A DNA stretch of 64,000 nt, taken from the NCBI GenBank assembly GCA_948890655.1, contig CAQTYU010000004.1, positions 62,001 to 126,000 of the forward strand, in the 5' to 3' direction. The translations under genes and the position numbers were made by a program. Shown piece after piece: positions 59,030 to 64,000 of this stretch. The notes under the pieces were generated by a model. The model did not search any database. It saw only the letters and a list, made by a program, of their open reading frames with translations, and was not told the origin of the DNA. The stretch is from Christensenellaceae bacterium (GTDB lineage: Bacteria; Bacillota; Clostridia; Christensenellales; Borkfalkiaceae). Every line of letters begins with the position of its first letter. The stretch's first letter is position 1.

Positions 59030-62020
59030 TTAATTATTACCTTTAACGACTACCTTATAGCAACAAGCTTTTAACCACTCGGTATCGGTGTCGTATCCCA
59101 TAAATTTTGCATTGTACAGTTGAAGTATACCGTATAACTCTGCGTTTACAGGCAAAAGTCCGTACATTTCGTCGTCCTTACTTATGCCTTCCGTTGCCTT
59201 TGCAAAATACTGCTTCATTATATCGGTATAATCTTTTATCTCAAGTCCCTTTAACGATTCGGGAATCTTGTCAACCCCGCCGAATTCCTTTTCAAGATTG
59301 AGCGAAATATCGATTTCTTCACCGCTTGATGTTACGAATTTTTCCTTAGCAATATCAAACGTAAACTGACCCGTGCCGGTCGTGCTGTAAAGGATTTGTT
59401 CTATCGTAAAGTTGTTGAACATAAGCGAATACTGCGTGAAATCAAGATAGATTAAACTTCCGCTTTGCTTGTCGTACCATACTTTTTCGCCGCCAACCGT
59501 ATGAGTTTCGTCGAACGCAGGGTCAACGAAGAGGGGCAGTACCATCTTATTGTCTACGTCAAGGGTATAATAACCTGCGGTAGTTTTGTCGATATAGCTG
59601 TATTCGTCGTCGGCAATCTTGTCAATTCTGAACGCGAATTCGCCTAATGCTTCAACCGTTCTGAAGTTGACGGAAACGTAATACGTCTTATTTGCCTTAA
59701 GATAATGGTATATTTTGAAGCTCAGCTCATTTCCGTCTCTGGAAAACCTGTCTTCATCGCTATCCTTCAAAGATTTAGCGTAAACGCTTGAAAGGTCAAT
59801 ACTGTCGTCGAACAACTGTGCGTCCGTATATTCGTAAACGATTGCGGATGTTAATTCGTTCACATAGTAGCAGTCTAATGCCTGTATACGGTAGACGCCG
59901 TCGGTTTTAGGTACGAATTTAAACATATAACCGCGCGGCATTATTATTTTTTCGAACATAACGGTATTCAAACCTTCGTTCCAGTTATATTCGCCTTCGT
60001 CAGCACGTTTCGTTCCTTCAACGTCTACGTATTCACCCGTTTTCTCGTCAAAAATGAATTGACCGGTGCCTTTTTCTACTTTTACGTAATTATCAACTAT
60101 ATCGGTCGTGTCCTTTGCTTCAAAAGCGGAGAAGTATGCCAAGCCCTTTATAGGGTCTTTAAGCTCCTTCTGGACGCCGTACTGTCTGTAGCTTACGCAG
60201 AACTGCAACCAACCTTCGTCGCTCCAATATTCGTCTGGTGCGTTCTCCTCTTCCATAAGATGTTCGTAAAGCATCATGAGCATATCGCCCATATCTTTAG
60301 TCACCGGTATAAGACCGTGATAATCCGAATTGCCCGAGAACAGGACGTAAGATTGAAATTTTTCGGTGTAGTTTATGCCGTCGATAATTACGCCGCCCTG
60401 AATCAGATTGTATAAGCTGCTTGCATGGCTTCCGAAGTAGGGAACCGAGTGCGTCAAATCAAGCATAAGATAGGGGTCGTTTACTTTCGCGGTTGCGGCA
60501 GTCCCGATATGATAATAACCGTCGGACGCAAGGTAAACGTCATCTATTACCGTGAACTGTTTATTGCGGTATTCGCGCGTTGCAAAGTAAGGAATTTCAA
60601 GCGTTTCATTTCTGTCCGTAAGATTCGCATTCATCTCGTTGACGGATACTATTCTCAGGTTATTTATATAAATCTTGTCATCTATAGAAGAAGGGGCGTT
60701 TGCCATCGATCTGTAGTAGGAGAACGCAATCTCGTGCGTGCCCTTTTCAAGTGCGGCGTATGCGTAACCCGTCTGCCAATCCTGCACGCCTGTAAGCATC
60801 GAAATCTGTCTGCCGGTACCTTTGCGTGCGTCTACGGTAACGTAGAAGTAGTCGTTTTCGGCGTTGGTTGACATCTTGTAATCGAATGCCAAAGCCTCGC
60901 CTTCGTTGAGCTCTAACTGTGCGTAAATCGTTCCCATCGTAGAGCGGTGTCCGCTGTTCGCGGGATAGATTGCCGTACCGTCTTCAGTTAAAACCCAAGG
61001 CCAACCGTTGCTGCTCGTCATGTTTTCGGAAGAGAACACTATGTTCTTGTTCGTGTTGTTAATTGCCGAGCTGATTAATGAAGAATCGGGCATGGTTACG
61101 TCGGGTTCGTCCGGAACAAATACTTCGCCGCCGTTACTATCGTTATTAATATCTTGCGAATAATCAGGGCTGGTGTATTTTTCAAACCAAGCTTCCCACC
61201 AGTTTTGGTCAAGCTGACCACCCGCATACCAATCGGCTATGATGCCGTATCTGTCAATCATAATGGCGGTGGGGTAGCCGCTTTTAAGCGCGTTGAACCA
61301 AACGCCTACGTTGCTTTTGTCTTTACATACGAGATAAGGAATTTTGTCTTCAACGACGAGCCTTTGCAACTCGCTCAGCGTTTCGTCGGGGTTGCTTTCG
61401 GAAATATCGTTTATGCCCAATATTTCAAGGTCGTCGGAATACTTCTCGTAAGCGGCTTTCAAATAAGGGTATTCCCGTTGGCACCAGCTGCACGTGTTGT
61501 AGAAGAAATCTATCATAACGGCTTTCTTACCTTCTTCAAAGAAATCCGAAAGTTTTTTCTTTACGGTTCTCATCTGAGTTTTGTTGCTGCCGTCATAGGT
61601 ATAGTAAGTCTGTTCGAAGTCGTACATTACGTCGCCTACGGAGTATGCGCGTTTGGGTGTGCCTTCTATAATTTGGGACTCCAAACGAATATAGGTCGTC
61701 GCGTCAGCGCCCTTTACGTTGTAGCTTGGCTTGCAGATAAACCCGTCCGGAGTACCGGTAAGCTTTGCGGTGTATTCTTTATCCGAGATAAGGTCGTAAG
61801 AAACCTTGCCCTCCTCGTCCGTTATCTTTGCGCCGAGCCCGTCGTCTCCGTTAAATAACTCAACTGTAACGTTTTTTAGCGGCATCCCGCCCAGTGACGT
61901 AACGCAAACGGTGTTGCTGCCGTTCGCTCCGTTCGGACCGCACGCGGCAACCGGTAAAAGCAACGTTGCAGATAAAAGCGCTACGACTAACGCCGCAATA
62001 AATGATTTGAACCTTTTCAT
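59030..62020 (-). CDS. Large lipoprotein with Cna-B-like domain and TlpA-type thioredoxin fold
   Basis: 996 residues from the ATG at 62020 (GAGGTA upstream; an ATG at 62056 would add 12 residues before the signal). The signal ends in LLPVAACGPN. Residues about 35-110 are Cna-B-like (PLKNVTVELFNGDDGLGAKI, TDEEGKVSYDLI). A thioredoxin fold follows: KLSDFFEEGKKAVMIDFF, active site NTCSWCQREYPYLKAAYEKY near 168-187, and GYPTAIMIDRYG as the cis-Pro strand. The remaining 700 residues are large beta domains, including a jelly-roll-like part (GEALAFDYKMSTNAENDYFY). It probably receives electrons from the thioredoxin-polyferredoxin gene 4 kb away, or oxidises surface thiols. Confidence 0.85.
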   Translation of the reverse strand: MKRFKSFIAALVVALLSATLLLPVAACGPNGANGSNTVCVTSLGGMPLKNVTVELFNGDDGLGAKITDEEGKVSYDLISDKEYTAKLTGTPDGFICKPSYNVKGADATTYIRLESQIIEGTPKRAYSVGDVMYDFEQTYYTYDGSNKTQMRTVKKKLSDFFEEGKKAVMIDFFYNTCSWCQREYPYLKAAYEKYSDDLEILGINDISESNPDETLSELQRLVVEDKIPYLVCKDKSNVGVWFNALKSGYPTAIMIDRYGIIADWYAGGQLDQNWWEAWFEKYTSPDYSQDINNDSNGGEVFVPDEPDVTMPDSSLISSAINNTNKNIVFSSENMTSSNGWPWVLTEDGTAIYPANSGHRSTMGTIYAQLELNEGEALAFDYKMSTNAENDYFYVTVDARKGTGRQISMLTGVQDWQTGYAYAALEKGTHEIAFSYYRSMANAPSSIDDKIYINNLRIVSVNEMNANLTDRNETLEIPYFATREYRNKQFTVIDDVYLASDGYYHIGTAATAKVNDPYLMLDLTHSVPYFGSHASSLYNLIQGGVIIDGINYTEKFQSYVLFSGNSDYHGLIPVTKDMGDMLMMLYEHLMEEENAPDEYWSDEGWLQFCVSYRQYGVQKELKDPIKGLAYFSAFEAKDTTDIVDNYVKVEKGTGQFIFDEKTGEYVDVEGTKRADEGEYNWNEGLNTVMFEKIIMPRGYMFKFVPKTDGVYRIQALDCYYVNELTSAIVYEYTDAQLFDDSIDLSSVYAKSLKDSDEDRFSRDGNELSFKIYHYLKANKTYYVSVNFRTVEALGEFAFRIDKIADDEYSYIDKTTAGYYTLDVDNKMVLPLFVDPAFDETHTVGGEKVWYDKQSGSLIYLDFTQYSLMFNNFTIEQILYSTTGTGQFTFDIAKEKFVTSSGEEIDISLNLEKEFGGVDKIPESLKGLEIKDYTDIMKQYFAKATEGISKDDEMYGLLPVNAELYGILQLYNAKFMGYDTDTEWLKACCYKVVVKGNN

Positions 62021-62093
62021 TAGGTATACCTCGCCTATTATTTTCCGTTCAGGCAAAAAGCTAAACGGGTCATTTTAAAAATTAATTATTTTT

Positions 62094-62122
62094 ATTATAT
62101 ATATTATAATAGTGTAAGTCAA
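62094..62122 (-). promoter_or_regulatory. Promoter of the thioredoxin lipoprotein gene
   Basis: On the minus strand TTGACT (62117-62122), a 17-base spacer and TATAAT (62094-62099). Confidence 0.75.
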
Positions 62123-62258
62123 CTAAAAATTGTATTAAAAATGCATTAAAAATTTAAAGAACGGGTAAAATTGCGCGATTTTTTTTATTAATATAAATTT
62201 ATGCGTTTTTTTGAATAAAATTGCGGAATTTTTTCACTAAAATTTTACAACGATTCAA

Positions 62259-62288
62259 TTGACTTTTTTAGCAAATTTTCATTATAAT
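62259..62288 (+). promoter_or_regulatory. Promoter of the ABC exporter gene
   Basis: TTGACT at 62259-62264, an 18-base spacer and TATAAT at 62283-62288, followed by CGGAG and the ATG at 62335. Confidence 0.75.
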
Positions 62289-62334
62289 ACTTTATAAAAA
62301 CGATACGATATTTATTAAGTTAACCGGAGCGTGT

Positions 62335-64000
62335 ATGATAAAAACTTTACTTAAAAGCGTAAGGGAATATAAGGTTCCGTCAATTCTTTGCCCGATAGTA
62401 ATGGTGGGTGAAGCGGTGATGGAAATTTTAATCCCGTTTATGATGACGTTTATAGTCGGGCAGTTACAGGATCTGGCGGAATTCGGCACACCTATCAATA
62501 TAACCGACCTCGTAATTTGCGCGGTGCTTATGGTGGTTTGCGCTGTATTTGCTTTACTTTGCGGCGTTTGGGGCGGCAAGCTCGGCGCCAAAGCAAGCTG
62601 CGGATTTGCCCACAATTTAAGGGAAGATATGTACAACAATCTTCAAACCTTTTCGTTTGCAAATATTGACAACTATTCGACTTCAAGCCTTATAACCCGA
62701 ATAACGACCGACGTTACCAACGTGCAGACGGCGTATCAGGTGAGTATAAGAATGCTCGTGCGCGCGCCCGTTTTATTTATATCGGCTATAATAATGACTT
62801 CGTTTATAGAGCCGATGATGGCGCTTATTTTCGGGTGCGCTGCGGTGTTGCTTGCATTAGTAGTATGTTTTTGTATGTTTAAGGTTATCCCTTATTTCAG
62901 AACGATGTTTAAAAAGTACGATAGTCTTAACTCTGTAGTTCAGGAAGATTTAACGGCTATCCGCGTCGTTAAATCATACGTTAGGGAAGACAGGGAAACG
63001 GAGAAAATGGCTCGCGCGTCGGAAGACCTGTATAAGTACTCTGTAAAAGCGGAAAGAATTCTGACCGTAATGATGCCTTTCGTAACTCTTACTATGTTTA
63101 TAGTCAACGTTTTAATTCTTACGTTGGGGTCAAATATGTACGTCGGCAACGTCGTCGGCTGGGGGGAAGGTATCGAACCTAAACAGATACAGACTCTTAT
63201 CCAGTATTCGGCGCAGATACTTTCGGGCGTAATGATGGTTGCAATGTGCCTGAACTTCATATTCCTTTCAAAAGGCAGTATGGACAGAATTTGCGAGGTA
63301 TTAAACGAAAAAACGACGTTACCCAAGCCTAACGCTCCTGTTTTTGAAGTAAAAGACGGCTCAATTGAGTTTGAAAACGTTGATTTTGCATATTCGCAGA
63401 AGGCGAACGAGAAAGTTCTTTCGGAAATTAATCTTAAAATCGAAGCGGGAGAAATGGTCGGAATTATCGGTGCGACAGGGTCGGGCAAAACTTCCCTCGT
63501 TTCCTTGGTTCCAAGGCTTTACGACGTAACGCAGGGCGCAGTAAAAGTAGGCGGAGTTGACGTAAGGAATTACGATATGAACACCCTCCGCAACAAAGTT
63601 GCAATGGTGCTTCAAAAGAACGTTTTATTCTCCGGCACGATTGCGGAAAACCTGCGTTGGGGCGACGAAAACGCCACTGAAGAAGACTTGCGTTTTGTAG
63701 CAAAACAGGCTTGCGCCGACGAGTTTATCGACGGACTCCTCGGCGGTTACGACTACGATTTGGGTCAAGGCGGCGTAAACGTTTCCGGCGGACAGAAACA
63801 GCGTCTTTGCATAGCGCGCGCTCTTCTCAAAAAACCGAACGTTATTATCTTTGACGACAGCACTTCCGCTGTAGATACAAAAACCGACGCGCACATAAGG
63901 GACGCGTTGCGAAAATACGCGCCAGATACTACCAAACTGATAATCGCGCAGCGTATAGCTTCCGTTCAGGACGCAGATAAAATTATCGTTATGGACGAGG
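62335..64000 (+). CDS. ABC exporter half-transporter, 3' end cut off by the window
   Basis: The reading frame is open from the ATG at 62335 to the window end (555 codons). The N-terminal 310 residues hold six hydrophobic helices of an ABC exporter membrane domain (KVPSILCPIVMVGEAVMEIL and following). The ATPase domain has Walker A GATGSGKTSLVSL near residue 379, the Q-loop, signature VSGGQKQRLCIARAL near 482, and Walker B VIIFDDSTSAVD near 502. The catalytic Glu after Walker B is Asp, as in the degenerate half of heterodimeric multidrug exporters such as BmrC/BmrD. A partner gene should follow directly downstream, outside the window. Substrate unknown. Confidence 0.93.
   Translation, partial: MIKTLLKSVREYKVPSILCPIVMVGEAVMEILIPFMMTFIVGQLQDLAEFGTPINITDLVICAVLMVVCAVFALLCGVWGGKLGAKASCGFAHNLREDMYNNLQTFSFANIDNYSTSSLITRITTDVTNVQTAYQVSIRMLVRAPVLFISAIIMTSFIEPMMALIFGCAAVLLALVVCFCMFKVIPYFRTMFKKYDSLNSVVQEDLTAIRVVKSYVREDRETEKMARASEDLYKYSVKAERILTVMMPFVTLTMFIVNVLILTLGSNMYVGNVVGWGEGIEPKQIQTLIQYSAQILSGVMMVAMCLNFIFLSKGSMDRICEVLNEKTTLPKPNAPVFEVKDGSIEFENVDFAYSQKANEKVLSEINLKIEAGEMVGIIGATGSGKTSLVSLVPRLYDVTQGAVKVGGVDVRNYDMNTLRNKVAMVLQKNVLFSGTIAENLRWGDENATEEDLRFVAKQACADEFIDGLLGGYDYDLGQGGVNVSGGQKQRLCIARALLKKPNVIIFDDSTSAVDTKTDAHIRDALRKYAPDTTKLIIAQRIASVQDADKIIVMDE

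Larger units (their letters stand above)
62021..62334. other. AT-rich divergent promoter region
   Basis: 314 bases with no coding potential seen. It holds the two divergent promoters listed separately, with long A and T tracts between them (62123-62258) and no clear hairpin. Confidence 0.7.

Noticed and set aside
62940..63488. 182-codon minus-strand frame inside the ABC exporter gene
   Set aside because: The plus strand carries an open exporter frame with Walker A and signature motifs over the same region.
1..64000. Prophage, transposase or CRISPR-Cas content
   Set aside because: No integrase, transposase, terminase, cas-like protein or repeat-spacer array was seen on either strand.

Overview
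The window is 64 kb of a bacterial chromosome, roughly 45 % G+C by eye, most likely from a monoderm Clostridia-class member of the Firmicutes (Bacillota). The evidence is the gene order ecfA2-ecfT-truA, the dgt-dnaG-rpoD cluster followed by trmK, a NIF3-like gene and a zinc-ribbon gene, a CdaA-type diadenylate cyclase, AGGAGG-type ribosome binding sites, sigma-A promoters with 17-18 base spacers, and many lipobox lipoproteins. No phage, transposase or CRISPR array was seen. The genus cannot be fixed from this sequence; an uncultured gut lineage is a guess.

Bases 1-24900 are mostly housekeeping. The end of an ECF transporter module (ecfA2, ecfT, a 51-residue membrane microprotein, truA) is followed by a membrane protein with a structured leader, mnmE, a LysR regulator, holA, and cdaA. 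In the place where cdaR normally sits there is only a 35-residue transmembrane peptide. A DUF1015 gene, aspartate kinase, a ComEC-like metallo-hydrolase that has lost its metal ligands, and a tightly overlapping aromatic pathway operon (aroC-aroB-aroE-aroQ-aroK plus an SDR reductase) come next. Then follow dgt, dnaG, rpoD, trmK, the NIF3-like gene and the zinc-ribbon gene, and a short block with an SGNH hydrolase, a flavodoxin-fold reductase and a membrane protein.

Bases 24900-36000 hold an archaeal-type aspartyl-tRNA synthetase on the minus strand, a probable 6S RNA, two surface lipoproteins (one with a family 9 pectate lyase domain), tRNA-Glu(CTC), a Vat/CatB-like acetyltransferase between short direct repeats, a small ferredoxin, a divergent cupin/HxlR pair, and a lipoprotein tyrosine phosphatase.

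Bases 35900-64000 are accessory and dominated by envelope functions. A CotH-kinase lipoprotein is followed by a seven-gene operon: helical lipoprotein, membrane/coiled-coil protein, MoxR ATPase, DUF58, two VWA membrane proteins, and a 1708-residue lipoprotein in which Ig-like arrays alternate with GLUG-like modules. Next is a redox pair: a membrane protein ending in a CxxC tail, and a polyferredoxin fused to an extracytoplasmic thioredoxin. Facing it are three minus-strand lipoproteins that share a Cna-B-like domain, one of which carries its own CSWC thioredoxin fold. The window ends inside one half of what looks like a heterodimeric ABC exporter.

The best candidates for undescribed biology are the MoxR operon with its giant surface lipoprotein, the redox conduit with the convergent thioredoxin lipoprotein, the CdaR-to-microprotein replacement, and the metal-ligand-free ComEC-like protein in the aromatic operon. 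All functional statements are inferred from sequence alone; no search or folding program was run.
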